From positions 1,054,001 to 1,118,000 of the forward strand of contig JAGFBZ010000814.1 in assembly GCA_018398805.1 (NCBI GenBank): DNA of 64,000 nucleotides, written 5' to 3'. The translations under genes and the position numbers were made by a program. The notes under the pieces were generated by a model that saw only the letters and a list, made by a program, of their open reading frames with translations, searched no databases and was not told the DNA's origin. Positions 47,235-59,414 of this stretch are shown piece after piece (within the stretch, counting starts at the first letter, position 1; every line of letters starts with the position of its first letter). This DNA is from Hirundichthys speculiger (taxonomy: Eukaryota > Chordata > Actinopteri > Beloniformes > Exocoetidae).

Positions 47235-50103
47235 CATATTCATCTATACTGATGTAACCATAATAAGGAACATGCCTCCATACTAATGATGAAGTCACTT
47301 AGTCAAGTGTTCTTAGTCATTCTGGTGTAGTAGTGGTAATGAACTCATCTCCAAATGTTGAATTAGTGACAGTAACATTAAGAATGTTAAACAAATATAA
47401 ATCTATCAGAAATGCTTAAGCGTATTAATGTATATGGCAATATATCAACCGCATACACGTATTCATGTATACACTTCATCCACACATGGAAGCACAAAAC
47501 ATACACGTGTCCGCGCATGTGCCTAAACATACACCTATACATGCACATATGCTCACACATGTCCATGCCCATATACACTCACCTATGCTGCAGACCGCAT
47601 ATACCTGTACAATAGTAACAGTAATGTCTGATCCCAGTAGCTTCTTTCAGCACAGATTATTTTGTCACACATCAAAAACTTTTCAGTAGTATTTCTAAGG
47701 AGAATGACAACGATTTCAAGATGATAAATTCTAAATTCTCCAGCTTCGATTTGTGGGATAAGAACCCTCTGAGATGCATTACCTGATGATTTTTCTTTTT
47801 GCCCTGACAGTCCGTACACTCTTGCTCTTCTTATATAGTTTTGAAAATGCTTAAACAAGAAAAGAAACACTAGACTGCAGTATTGGACCTTATAGACCAT
47901 TGTTGTTTAAAAAAAAGCTTTCAGACAAATATATAGATGCTTTTCCTGGTGAGCACTGTGTTTTTACAAGATGAAGGCATGTGCATGTGGGAGGTTAGGA
48001 ATTGAGAGGAGTTTTTGAGGATGAGCCAGTAAAGTGCTCCTGAGTGTCTAGACAAGCACGCATGCAGAGCTCACTCAAATGCTCTGACAGTATGTGAACC
48101 TCTTTTATACACTCATTCCCTCTCCATCAGCTCTCTGTCAGCCATACAGTAGGTCATACTGTACTTAGATGCCATAAAACTTAAATGAGGCTTCTCTTTG
48201 CACTGCAGGAAAAATGCCTGCTAGATATCAAAAGTTAAGGTTAAATATGTTCTTATTCTTACAAACTGATCTGTGAAAAGTATAAAAGTAAAAATTAAAG
48301 ATTTATATAAAAGACTATTATTTTGATGTTCTACTCCTGTTTTTCCTTCTCTTCTGTTTTCAGCTGTTCATTACAGAGCATGCTCTTTAGCCTCAGGGCT
48401 GAAGGCAACGCTTTAAGAGTGTCTAGTCCCACTACAGCTGGACCTCTCTGCTAGATAGGACCACATACGACACACTCTTTGGCCCGGGAGCTACTGGATT
48501 CAAACATGGAGAAAATCGTTGAATCTAACCCTTAAAACTACTCCTTGTCAGATGCACACCTAGGATTATTGTATCCTACTCTTGGCTGTGCTGTTCTTGC
48601 AGCTCATTTACTCGTGCTATAAAAACACCTTTTCTGGGAAAAGATTACAAAGGACTTGTTTTCCCTTTCAAAGAGACAATGAAAGTCGTTTCCTTGTATA
48701 CTTCCACTCTGGAAGAGTGGAAAATCATTCTTCTGCACCTCAGCCACAATAGGATAGGTGTCTTGTCTTAGATTACCCATGAGATTATTCTCATACCTGC
48801 TACTGCTGCTGCCAAATATTGGAAAAAGGTGGCTCCACACTTATGGAATATCATAATTGTTGCACACTGCATACACTAGGACAAAAACAGGGAAAAGTGA
48901 GTGGGGTTTACTCCTGCACCATCACCTCTTTTTGCTCCTGCTGCTTTTGTTTGCGTGTCACAAGTTGTATCAGACCTGTGCTCGTATTTCATATTCAGAT
49001 CCTGCTGTTCATATCTGCCTGATGAAAGTTATATTTACATAGAGCTGATTTTCTTTGGCGATGTGTGTTTTGGAGGAAATATAGCCTCACCCAGATTAAT
49101 GTTAGGTATGAGGTTTCTGTACCAGCTGAGTTCCATCACTGGCCAGAAAAGCATGTTTAACTGAATAGTATCACGTTGTAGGCCTTTCTGTCTCTTAAAT
49201 GTACAGCTAAAGGAAGAAGATAAGTAGCTGAGCTTAGCTTGACTGATAGCAGTGGAAATCATGGGTGATCATGCCTTACCGAGTCAGTTTTGTGTAGATG
49301 TGTGGGCCAGCTGTTTGTTGTATTTTCACGTGTCACACTAAGCCATCAGTGTGCACGTCATTGCCAGGCCGACTTTGTAGTGACATATGCCTCCTACTTG
49401 ACTTCCAGACTGACAGGACTGTCATTGTGGTGAATCCCAAGGATGCAAGAACAAATCACACCTCTTCCTCTTCCTTCCTCTAAGTGACATTCAATCTGTC
49501 ACACATCCTTTGTTCTTTTAATGTACAACAAGCTTTACATCTTCTGTGTAGAATGCATGTATTTATAATGGTGAAATTATATTAATGGTTTCCTTGTTTC
49601 AAATGCAGAAAATCTTTGTTTCATTCCCTTTACATCCTGACTGGTGGAAGCCCCACTGCAGATCGGCTCTCATTGAATCCACAGTGACAAATCTAAAGAT
49701 GAGTCAGACTTCTGTACCACAACAGAAGTTGTAAAAGCACCTTGTGTGCTTCCTGGATTAGAAAGGCACTATTTAGGTGTGCTGTTGCTGTTTTTGTTGA
49801 GGGATACTCTGTTTACTTCAGATTTTCTCACAATTCTTGTCATTCTGAGTGGATTTCCTAATTTCACATCACATTACATCTGCTCAAGAGACAAAACAAG
49901 ATCACTGGATAGTGTAGACAAAGTTGAACTGCCGGAAATGTGAAAATGCAAAGGTTTTTGTTGATAGTAAAGCCATATAGCTGAGAAGAATGCTTGTCAG
50001 GATATGATCTGAATCCCAGCCCTGTTGCAGATATGAGCAGAAATGTTTGAGAATAATTAAATGAACTGAGATGGACATGTCTCTGCCTGGATTATTTAAC
50101 AAC
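47235..50103. other. Intergenic stretch, nothing recognised
   Basis: AT-rich non-coding DNA. A patch of CATACAC/TACACCTA-like repeats lies at 47450-47600. No exon, RNA gene or transposon was recognised. Confidence 0.45.
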
Positions 50104-50537
50104 TACAGTGATCCCTCGCCAATTCGTGGTTTAAGTTTAGAAGTTTTAGTTATTTGTGGATTTTTCAGAAATATGTAATATAATAAAAAATCAAGAAAAA
50201 AATTGCGGAAACATCACAGGATGTTGTGCGTATTCTCTCACAGCGAAGAAATGTTGTGAGCCAGCCTGGCCCCTTTAAGAAGGTGGCCTTATGGGTAATG
50301 TAGTGTGCACAATACCAGCGGTTGCTTTACTACAGTTCAGAGACCAGAGGCTGTGAAGGTAACAGAAAGACCACAGTTGAGCCTTTGTCTTGTTTTGCTG
50401 CAGTGCCTCATTACTTTTTTGTGGATTAACATATTTTAAACACATTATTTAGGCTCGGGGGCTCCAGCTCCAGTTCGCGGATTTTGATTGTCGCGGGGGG
50501 CGGTCCCCATTAACCGCGAAAAATTAGCGATCACATA
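50104..50537. mobile_element. Tigger/pogo-type MITE
   Basis: The left end TACAGTGATCCCTCGCCAAT, followed by TCGTGGTTTAAG, and the right end CCGCGAAAAATTAGCGATCA, preceded by GCGGTCCCCATTAA, resemble the inverted ends of Tigger-like elements (CAGTGATCCCTCG, with CGCGG motifs nearby). The interior, which includes GGGTAATGTAGTGTGCACAA, has no coding sequence. The right border is less clear than the left. Confidence 0.6.
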
Positions 50538-51294
50538 TGTGTTGAGTCTACTCGATACATAAACATTCAGTATTCACTGGCTCGATGTTGAACTAATGAA
50601 GGAAGGAAGCTGCTGTATTATGGTGAGGAAGGTTCACTGAAGGTGCCAGGAGGTTTCCCTGAACTTAAAACCTTTACAGCTTGTTGAGTATCAAGAAACT
50701 ATGACAGAAGACAGGAGAGAAATGAGTCTTAAAGAAACTAACAGAGAATGAAATACTTCCTGGGTATATTTTTGTAATATCCACATATAAAATGCTCTTA
50801 GGGATCTGTTACCAACAAAATAGTAAGAAAATCAAAGTCAGGTCTTGTCCTTTGAGGCATCTGTAAGTGATCAAAGCCTCCCTGAAAGAGCATTTAGTAG
50901 CTTTTCTTGGGCTTTTGATTACATCACAAGCACAATTAACCTGGTTCTCCCATTTTAAATTGGTGTCCATACAGCAAAGGTAATCCAAAACCCAAGTACA
51001 TGTTAAAAATATTATTCTTTCTTCTTGGGGTCTATGGCCGCCCCTTGAACTGGATGATATGGGCTTTTAAAATCTGTAAAGAAATTGTTTTTTCACTCAG
51101 GGTTGTTTCTGCATCTCAAGCACACTTATGCCACCAATTATGTTATGTTATGGCTCATTTCCCTAAAATATTAAAATGCAAAAATATTAAAATGCAAGAT
51201 ATTAAAATGCAAAAAGTCAATCAACAGTTGTTTTTGATTAAGAAAAAAGGAATTAAAGATGTAAACAAAATGCAAGGAATAAAAGTTAATAGTT
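50538..51294. other. Non-coding stretch with 3 x 16-bp tandem repeat
   Basis: Near 51168-51215 the unit ATATTAAAATGCAA(A/G) occurs three times in tandem. The right part (from about 51200) may be the 3' tail of the LINE on the minus strand that follows. Nothing else was recognised. Confidence 0.5.
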
Positions 51295-51853
51295 TTAATA
51301 AAAGGTGTCAAATAAAAACGTTTTTAACCTTGATTTAAAACTGGTGAGAGTTTCAGCAGACCTGCAGTTTTCTGGGAGTTTGTTCCACATGTGAGGAGCA
51401 TGAAAACTGAACGCTGCCTCTCCGTGTTTAGTTCTGACGCTGGGAACGTAGACTTGACCCTGATGATCTGAGGGGTCTGGTGGGTTCATAACGAACCAGA
51501 AGATCCTGAATGTATTTTGGCCCTAAACCATTCAGTGCTTTCTAAACTAACAGCAGGATTTTGATGTCAGTTCTTTGACAAACAGGAAGGCAGTGTAAAG
51601 ATCTGAGGACTGGAGTTATATGATCCACTTACTTGGCGTTAGTGAGGACTCGAGCAGCAGCAGGCTGGACTAATTGCAGCTCTCTGATGGTCTTTTTAAG
51701 GAGACCTGTAAGGACAGTGTTAGAGTAGTCTAGTCTACTGAAGATAAATGCATGGACAAGTTTTTTTAGATCCTGCAGAGACATCAGTCTTTTAATCCTG
51801 GATATGTTTTTTAAGTGATAATAGGCTGACTTCACAACTGTCTTAAAGGAGAA
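51295..51853 (-). pseudogene. L2-like LINE, C-terminal end of the reverse transcriptase ORF
   Basis: On the minus strand 51835-51629 reads KSAYYHLKNISRIKRL, LVHAFIFSRLDYSNTVLTGL and LQLVQPAAARVL. After frame breaks it continues DHITPVLRSLHCLPV-like and ends (51489-51295) VRTKHGEAAFSFHAPHMWNK, LPENCRSAETLTSFKSRLKT, FLF and a stop. These are the C-terminal motifs of L2/CR1-type LINE ORF2 in fish (AFxFSRLDYCN, LQxxQNAAARVLT, GEAAFSxxAPxLWN). The copy is 5'-truncated at about 51853, as is usual for LINEs, and is inactive. Confidence 0.8.
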
Positions 51854-51884
51854 TCAAACCACCCTGCTTCTTCTGGCTGAAGTG

Positions 51885-52530
51885 AAGAAACTCAAATCAA
51901 CTCAATTCAGCCTCTTGTCAACTTCACATGCCATTCTATCCCCCACTCATGACCAAGACCCCAGGATACTTAGGCCCCGATCGTACACCTCCCGCTAGCG
52001 GCTATCCGCAAATTGTGGGTTTAGGAACGGTTTGCGGGTAGCAGATAGCAGGTAGCGGGTTGGGGGTAGTGGGTAGTGGGTAGTGGGTAGCGCAACCCCC
52101 TCTTAAAGGCAATGGCTACTGACGCACTGATTGTTTTAACAGGTGGAACGCCCTATCCACTCCTATGCATAATATAGCAGTTAGCGCAGGTCAGATCGCG
52201 GGTTTAGGGAGGTAGAAGATTGCGTTCTTTGCGGGGGAACGCCCCTCCCACTACCCGCTATCCCTTAATAGCGGCTTTAGGAGGTTTGGCGGAAGATCGG
52301 GCCCTTAATCTCCACCAATGAAGGCAGCTCCTCACTTAAAACCCAGAGAAGACCCTTTTCTGACTGAGAACTATGGCCTCAGATTTGGAGGTGCTGATTC
52401 TTATCCCTGTTGCTTCACACTTGGCTGTGAACTGCTCCAGTGAGAGCTGAAGTTTGTGGCTCAACAACACCACAAGAACTACTTCATCTACAAGAAAGAG
52501 AGATTGGATCCTGAGACCACAAAATCAACT
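51885..52530 (-). pseudogene. Rex3/RTE-like LINE reverse-transcriptase fragment, split by a MITE
   Basis: On the minus strand 52460-52340 reads LEQFTAKCEATGIRISTSKS, EAIVLSQKRVFSGF. Beyond the MITE, 51972-51940 reads KYPGVLVMSGG. Together they follow the reverse-transcriptase segment LERFxxECExxGMRISxSKSEAMVLxRK...EEFKYLGVLVxS found in fish RTE-type (Rex3-like) LINEs. More upstream sequence of the same family continues to about 52530 (ACTTCATCTACAAGAAAGAG). Stops and missing parts show decay. The clade name is from memory. Confidence 0.6.
51973..52304. mobile_element. PIF/Harbinger-like MITE with TTA target duplication
   Basis: A 332-bp GC-rich segment starts GGCCCCGATCGTACACCTCC and ends GGCGGAAGATCGGGCCC. 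The ends are inverted repeats (GGCCCGATC, then CCGC.. and GCGGCT.. further in). TTA flanks both sides (51970-51972 and 52305-52307). It interrupts the LINE coding segment exactly between the EEF- and KYLG-equivalent codons, and removing it with one TTA restores the continuity of the LINE. The interior consists of GGGTAGTGGGTAGCGG-like repeats with no coding sequence. TWA duplication is typical of PIF/Harbinger. Confidence 0.8.
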
Positions 52531-52631
52531 TCATTTACTTACATTTACTTTTTATTTCAATGCAGTTCAGAGGGACCAAGTTCAAGTCCATGTGTCCACC
52601 AAGCTGGTTTATGAAACGGTTACTTTTATTT

Positions 52632-52706
52632 CCATCCATCCATTCATTATCTATACCTGCTTCATCCTCCGAAGGGTCACGGGGTTCTGCTGGAGCCTAT
52701 CCCAGT
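52632..52706 (-). mobile_element. 5'-truncated SINE/retroposon tail with perfect 13-bp duplication
   Basis: CCATCCATCCATTCATTATC, then GGGTTCTGCTGGAGCCTATC, is the reverse complement of the 3' end of the SINE-like family seen at 59977-60329. GTTACTTTTATTT occurs at 52619-52631 and again at 52707-52719, a perfect 13-bp duplication. This shows that the 75-bp tail inserted as a 5'-truncated copy by target priming at its GGATGGA-type tail. Confidence 0.8.
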
Positions 52707-52719
52707 GTTACTTTTATTT

Positions 52720-54263
52720 ATTCCACTCAAATGTAGATACATGGGGTGATTCATAGAAAAAAGGTTATTGCCACTGTCATCCAACAGGAATGTCAGCAAT
52801 TAATTTCCCATCATCCGCCATGACCCAAATGATCTTAAGAAAGACAACAAAACCCACGATGCCCTTGATATGCTCATCAGTGTCAGGATAGCAAATAAAA
52901 GCACTTGGTTTAGGTATGGGTTAGGTATGGGTTAGATATATAGTTAAGGTGAGGAAATCATCTTAGCTGTTAAAATATACCATAAACACATTTTATTGCA
53001 GAAAGCTTTGTCAACATTTCTGAAGTTGCCACATGTATTAAAAGAAATGCAAATTCCATTGCAGTTTCTCTGTTGTCACTAAAAATAAACCATATCTATT
53101 ATTGTTGACAGGTTTCAATCTTTAAAAGGTATCAATCAGGTAAACAACACAATAAAAACAATACATTCATTTTGTTCAATTCTGTGAATGTGCAAGGGAA
53201 TGAGGCAATAAATAATTTGGCTAAAACTAACATCCAAAATTACAAACAATGGAGGAAATAAATATTTCTAATTTTCTTTTTGTGGATTTGAAAGAGACCT
53301 TGAATTTCTACTCACTGTATTTGCGATTTCAGTAGTGATTATCGCTAAATGAGTATAGGTCAACAAATGTGCTAGAATATACAATTTACAATTTTCTGAT
53401 TTGAATCTCAAAGCCTTTTCAGATACACAGACTGGTGTGTCCTTTCACTGACACAAAGAGTTTCTGCAGGTTTCTAATTGGAGAACAAGTCGTGTGAAGG
53501 GACAAAATGTCACCAGACAGTCCCCTAGCAGCCACCTCCCAACTCAGGGCATACTTAGCATTTAAGCCCCCCTCCTCAATAACCCACCAACCCGCCCTAA
53601 AAAAGGCGTGTTAGCATTTAGCGGCAGGAGAAAAAGAACAGGAGGACGCACAGACAAGCTTTAGTCAGGCAAGCAGCAGATTCCTCTGACCCTGTAGTGG
53701 AGCCGTGGGGAAGTTTTTAATTCCTCCACCCTTATGCTTCATTTGTCAACCAGATCCCCCATGTGAAGCGCCGCAATGACCACTCATGTGTGCACTGCTG
53801 TTAAATTATTAACAAGGGAAATAAGGGGAGAAGATGACGATTGAAAGATAGAGAGGGAAGGAGCAGGAGGTGAGAGGACGTGGGAGTGCAGGGGGAGAGG
53901 AGATGTGAGAGAGGAGCTGAGTGCTGTGGTGAGGAAGGGAGGTGTGGAGATGTAGCAGGGAGGTGAGAGGTGAGGTGAGGAAGAAGGGAATCAGAAAAAT
54001 GAGGTGAGAAGAGTCAGGAGAGGAGGGAGAAAGATGGATGGGGGGGTGAGAGGAGGAAGAGCATGAGGTGTGGACAGCAAGAAGGTTTTCACAACAGTTT
54101 CTGCTCAAATACAAACCTAAGCTGTTGTTGGTGTTTATTAGTGACTGCTGTGATGGATTTGTTGCTTTGTTTCAGAGCTGCACCTAAGAAACAGATATTT
54201 TCTTCACTTGACTTGGTCATTTAATTTCAGAAAGAATTACAAAAAGACCAGAAGCAAAGAGTT
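52720..54263. other. Intergenic stretch, nothing recognised
   Basis: AT-rich DNA with a purine-rich (GAGG-like) block at 53818-54070 that opens Pro/Ser-rich frames on the minus strand. No exon or element was identified. Confidence 0.45.
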
Positions 54264-54303
54264 CATACTCATTTGTACTACTGCAGTAGTACAAATGAGT
54301 ATG
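54264..54303. repeat. 40-bp perfect palindrome
   Basis: The half CATACTCATTTGTACTACTG is followed at once by its exact reverse complement (centre at 54283/54284, within CTGCAG), with no spacer. It could extrude as a cruciform. A TACTGCAG follows at 54305. Confidence 0.97.
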
Positions 54304-55127
54304 TACTGCAGGAAAAGTAGATGTGATATGGTGATATGGTGAAAATTGCTCAGGCCCACACAACAGCAGCAAGCACACCAGCTTAGAAGATGGAGGCAGA
54401 GGCATTCATGTTGCCACGACTTGCAAGGACTTTCTAGGACTATGTTTCTACAACTCCTGATATCTAGAGTTCTAACCATAAAAGTTAAAGCTTCATTGGA
54501 TTAACGGGTCAGGTTTGTGCTGCTAGAAAGCTGCTGTGGCGTGTAAATGCGTTAGCATGAGGACTATTGATGTTGTCTGTGCAGAATTGTTATAGATTTG
54601 TAGTGGTGGGAAATAATAAAAACTATCTTTAATTTAAAGACAAAAGATTTGTTTGTTAAGACCAGGACTACTTGTGGAAAGAGCTGTTCCCATTACAATG
54701 ATTATCATTACCGGTTACATAATTTTCACAGGTTATACTAATCCTATGCAAATGATGCATTAGCTGCACTTTCACATGCAGGTCTGAATTTTGATGAGAA
54801 AGGACACAATTGCCAACTTTGTGTGATTCAACAGAGTACAACAGAGTGTGAGCATGCATGGTTGTTTGTCTCGACTGTCTCTGCGTGGCCCTGTGATAGA
54901 CTGCCAACCTGTCCAGGGTGTACCACGCTTTTTAATCGCTCACAGCAGCTCCTTGTGACCTTGACTATGATTGAAAAAGGCATGGATTTCTTTTGGAGTT
55001 AAAAACCCAATATTGACTGAAATAGTGTGTCTTTTTGATGATTTGATGGGCTTTGTAAGTTTTTGTAAAAAAAAAAAAAAAGAAACATTTAAAAACAAAT
55101 ATGCATTAAAGTAGGACGATTTGATAA
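54304..55127 (+). other. Intergenic stretch with a SINE scrap
   Basis: At 54885-54940 GTGGCCCTGTGATAGACTGC and CAACCTGTCCAGGGTGTACC match the middle of the teleost SINE family on the plus strand; both ends are missing. Poly-A lies near 55068-55082. Otherwise nothing was recognised. Confidence 0.5.
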
Positions 55128-55365
55128 GTTAGCCCAGTGGGAAACAACTACGAGGTTTTGGGTTCAAATCCTAATTGGGGCCTTAATGTGTGGAGTTTGG
55201 ATGTTCTTCCTTTGCCTGCATGGGTTTTCTCAGCAACTTCAAATTTGCCTGCAGCAGTGAGTTTGAACATCCAAAGATGTTTGTCTCTGTGCTGCCCTGT
55301 GATGGACTTATGACTTGTCCAGGATGTACCCCACCTCATGTTCCACGACAGCTGGGATAATAGCT
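55128..55365 (+). mobile_element. Teleost tRNA-derived SINE copy, decayed
   Basis: TTTTGGGTTCAAATCC (a B-box-like match), GTGTGGAGTTTGGATGTTCT, GCATGGGTTTTCTC, GCCCTGTGATGGACTTATGA and GACAGCTGGGATAAT follow the family order head to tail. The segment between the middle and the tail is altered. Borders are approximate and no target duplication was found. Confidence 0.65.
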
Positions 55366-57094
55366 GTGTTCATTTATTTTTTGGTCAAATGTACATGTGC
55401 GACCTTTGTTTCACATCATGCAAGTCATTTATTTGCCTGTTTGTTTGATTGTATTTATTATTTTTTTTTTTTTATCTGTGCACATGATGACAAAAAACTG
55501 CCACACCACATATCATGAAACTGCGAAGGAGCAGCCCGGTACAGAGACAGGCTTTGCTGATTAGCAGAATCTGTGAGTGATCCAGAACTGTGGATCCTAG
55601 AGCTGCAGCAGACAGAACCTGTGAGGATGTGAAAATCAGTAGATGGTTGCCGTAAAAACAGAAAAGCTATCTCAAAAGTTTGCAGTGTGTATTTAATGAA
55701 TAGGTCAGATGCTTCAGTATTTAATAAAAAATCAAATTATTGTTGCCATGAATGGTGAAATGAGTGTGGAATGCTAGGTTACAGCCTGCCGATGTTTATG
55801 TCCTCCCTGTGTTGCATTACAGAGTGTTGATAGGTGATACTCTTCTCCTCAGTGACCTTCTATCTTCTGCTGTGCAGGATCAGTCTGGTCACATTAGCAT
55901 AGTTACTGTGGAGACTGGCAAGCCCAGATGCCTGATCACACACTCACCATAGTCATGTACTGTACACCTGAGTGCTGCGAGGGGGACATAATTTGATTTG
56001 AGTAACACAACACACAGATGGCATTAGTTATGCACGCATTTGTCAAGCTCAGTGATGGTCACATGAGTATGTAAAGCACACATACACAGTAAGAGACTCA
56101 TAATATTGTGGCACAGGTACAAGCGCATCAGTGTAGCCCTATAATATACAATATACACTTATACACCGTGCAAATGCCTTCTTTTGCTTATGAAAGAAAA
56201 AATGAAATTAGTGGTGCCCTTACTAAACACACACTACAAGACAGAGTAAGACACAATGAATGAGTGCACTCACACGTCTGGAAATGTCTGTTGTGCATGA
56301 GTGTGTTGTGTATTTGTGTATAAGTATGAAAAAAAGAGAGGGGGTATCTTCCTGAGGGAGACGGCAACTAAACCCCCCCTTCTTACAATCTCTCGCTCTC
56401 ACACACACACATAGTGTTTGGGGGGGTAGGGTAAGCCCTAGTGGATTTGTAGAAAGGCCTGGATTGTTCATTAATAAAGAAAGGATGAAAAGGGGGGGTA
56501 GTGTGTGTGTTTGTGTGAGTGGGAGAGAAAGAAAAGGAGAAGAGAGAGGAATAGATAAGGGGGAGGAGGGTGTACACAGTATTAGACAGTAATTAAATAA
56601 TCATCGGCGTTGCTCTCGTTTACTCCCTCCCCTCTTCCTCCCCCTCTTCCTCCTCCGCCTTCTCCTACAGCACCAGCGGCCACAACACCTGTCACAACTC
56701 ATCACCCTCACACACACACACACACACACACACTGAAGAAGCTATAGAATAAATCACATCAAAGCCATACACACATTATGGACATGCATAGAGTCTTATA
56801 AAATACATGCACTTATTCATCATATCAACACACTCTTACAAGTGTGTGCACCCAAATATGCTGATAATACACACATGGCAGAAGTGTGCGAGTGTCAGCG
56901 GAGGTCTGTTTAGGAGGCGGGAGTGCTTGTCACCCCTCAGTTATTGTCTACAGTCTGCTCCTTTACTTTAACCCCTTGTGTGTTACCTCTCATGTCAGGT
57001 AGCTGCTGTCCAGCTCAGGTAAATCCTGAATGATATGGGCTGGTGATGAACTCTGTGAAGTCTTAGCTTTTTTATCTTTTTATTTTATTAGTGG

Positions 57095-57096
<2 letters not shown>
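55366..57096. other. Intergenic stretch, simple repeats only
   Basis: Poly-T lies near 55459-55472, a pyrimidine-rich block at 56620-56670, and (CA)n at about 56711-56736. The segment 56580-56620 (AATTAAATAATCATCGGCG) is complex and might be regulatory. No exon was recognised. Confidence 0.4.
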
Positions 57097-57174
<78 letters not shown>

Positions 57175-57175
57175 C

Positions 57176-57221
<46 letters not shown>

Positions 57222-57222
57222 A
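57097..57222. repeat. (GATA)n microsatellite, about 31 units
   Basis: A long GATA tract with a single GATC interruption near 57173. It adjoins the tail of a tRNA-derived SINE on the minus strand. Confidence 0.98.
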
Positions 57223-57330
57223 AGGGAGCAGAGAGAAGGGGGAAGACATGCGGTGAAGAGTCATACGGGCTGGGAGTTGAACCCGTGAAGGCTGAAAACC
57301 CACTGCCTCACCAGGTGGCCCGAAGTGTTA
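57223..57330 (-). mobile_element. tRNA-derived SINE head on the minus strand
   Basis: On the minus strand the sequence starts GGGCCACCTGGTGAGGCAGT and has GGGTTCAACTCCCAGCCC, an A/B-box pair of a tRNA-type promoter. It is followed by the body GCATGTCTTCCCCCTTCTCT and then the (GATA)n tract. This fits a second fish SINE family whose copies end in a microsatellite tail. It does not fold as an intact tRNA, so it is not called a tRNA gene. Confidence 0.55.
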
Positions 57331-59414
57331 GCTTTTAATTGAAAGTGCACAGACTTGATTACTGTTGTCAAGCCATTACATGGTGGCAGTGGCAGTACAC
57401 ATGTACACTTGAGACAGTCACCAAGTCTAATTCCAGTTTTCTTATGACCAACAGACAAAATAGGAGTTCTTAAAAGTTTTGATAAGGTCAAATATGAAAC
57501 AAATCCATGCTAAAATTATCCATAGATGACATACATTTGCAGTTTAGACCTGAATAATGACTGATCATGGCTCTTGATTTCATTAGGATTTGTACTGTCC
57601 ATGCCTGTCAGGCCTGTCAGAAGAATATAAAGTCAGAAATGTCTGCAGAAAAATAATATCATTGTAATATTTAAGACAACTACAGTAGCACAAGTACAAC
57701 CTTTAAAGAGCAATAGGATATGTAGGACCATATGCGCTTTTCCAGTTTTTAAGCAATCACACAGACCTGTAGAGATTCCCACATGAAGGATGTGAATATA
57801 CCAAAAGAATTACTTTAAAATATCAACAACAACAACAACAGATTTTTGAGCTAAACAGTGATTCTGCCTGTCAGTCTACTGGCTTTAAGATATTACTTAG
57901 AACAGTTAAGTAATATACATGCATCTCTTGTATTTTGTAAGAGATCCAAAGCAAGGTTTAATGTTGCCCTCTGTGACTCCTAATAGCGCTGTAACCTCCA
58001 TCTGGCATGTATTCCCACACATCCACATGATATATCCATACAGGAAAACACACACACGTACAGACATGGCACACTTTCACTAACATATTGTCTAAAAGAG
58101 AGCAGCATTATGAGCAATAACAGTCAGCCATATGGCCATGGGGACTGTTGGTCATGTCATGAGGGCTCACAGGCAGACACACTGCCGAGTAAACATTCAC
58201 TACAGTCGCTGTGGTTTTGTCATTCACTGATTCATTTTCCTGAACCCTGCCATGGGGCTTCCCATGAAATCCAGTGCACAGTTCAGTATAGCTACATAAT
58301 GTGGTCTTTGTTTCTGATATTCAGAAAATTGTGCTTTTGTACAACAGGACTGTGAATACTCACTGTTTTTATCTCTGGTTTTTCCTGTTTCTTGGTGATT
58401 ATAATGTAGTTTGAAACAGTAGATCCATGTCCTCTTTGGAGCAAAGAAGCAGCAGAGCCAACAATTCAGAAGAGATGCAGTTCTGATCATAGGCAGCACT
58501 CATTGTGGGAACACTGCTAATGTCAGGGCAGTATTAACCTTTCTGTGATATCTGGGAATAGTTCTTTGTCTACAGATGAATGACTGCAGAGCATTTATCT
58601 TTAACTGAAAAAGCACACGTGTTGGATGAGTCATGATGTGACACAAAGGTACTTTTATAGCTTTTAGCTCTGAATGTCCCCCTAAAGTCATGGTAGCTAG
58701 GTTGCTCAGTGCTCAAGTTTCACTGTTGTTTGGTCCCTTGCTTGGTCAATCTCTCATTTTCTCCTCTGTCTATACTTTCTTAGGTCTCTTAGTCACCTTT
58801 TCCATGATGTCTACTGTGTCTGTGAGCAAGCTAAATTGTTGCTGATGTGTGGCGACATGAGGACTGTTGTAAGTCTGTGGATACATTTTAAATAATAAAT
58901 TTTAAATAAATCCGACAACCCCATCTCCCAAGGAATATGAATTTAAATTGAAAGAATAATACTAAACCAAGAGGGCACTGAGATTCATTCAACAAGAACT
59001 TTCAAGAGACATGGTTTACAGATTACCAAATGTTCCAATTTTATTTAAACAGAGATCATAGGATTTTAAGACATCAAAATAAAACTAACATGGCTGATCC
59101 CATCTCGCAGCTGAGGCTTACCAGTTGTGAGATGATCAGATGAGGGCAGGTCATCCAAAGCAAAAAATTAAGGAACACCCCACTCATACATGCAACTCAC
59201 ACCGAAAACGGTGATTTGCAAAGACACCTTACACCCAGAGTCCCGCAGCATATGATGGGACACCACCACCCAGGACACCAACACCACCAACGTTGGCCTC
59301 CAGCACAACAACAAAAACACAGTTAGAAGGGTCTCTCTAAAAAACATCCCACTAAACTCCAAACATAACAAAGTTATTTCTCCCTTAACCAAAAGCCAAA
59401 CACATAATAAACTT
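57331..59414. other. Intergenic stretch, nothing recognised
   Basis: Non-coding DNA with an (AAC)n patch near 57824-57840. The stretch 59085-59320 is moderately complex but matches no family I know. Confidence 0.4.

Noticed and set aside
57223..57330. tRNA gene on the minus strand
   Set aside because: The A- and B-box-like motifs belong to a SINE head; a proper cloverleaf with acceptor and anticodon arms cannot be drawn.
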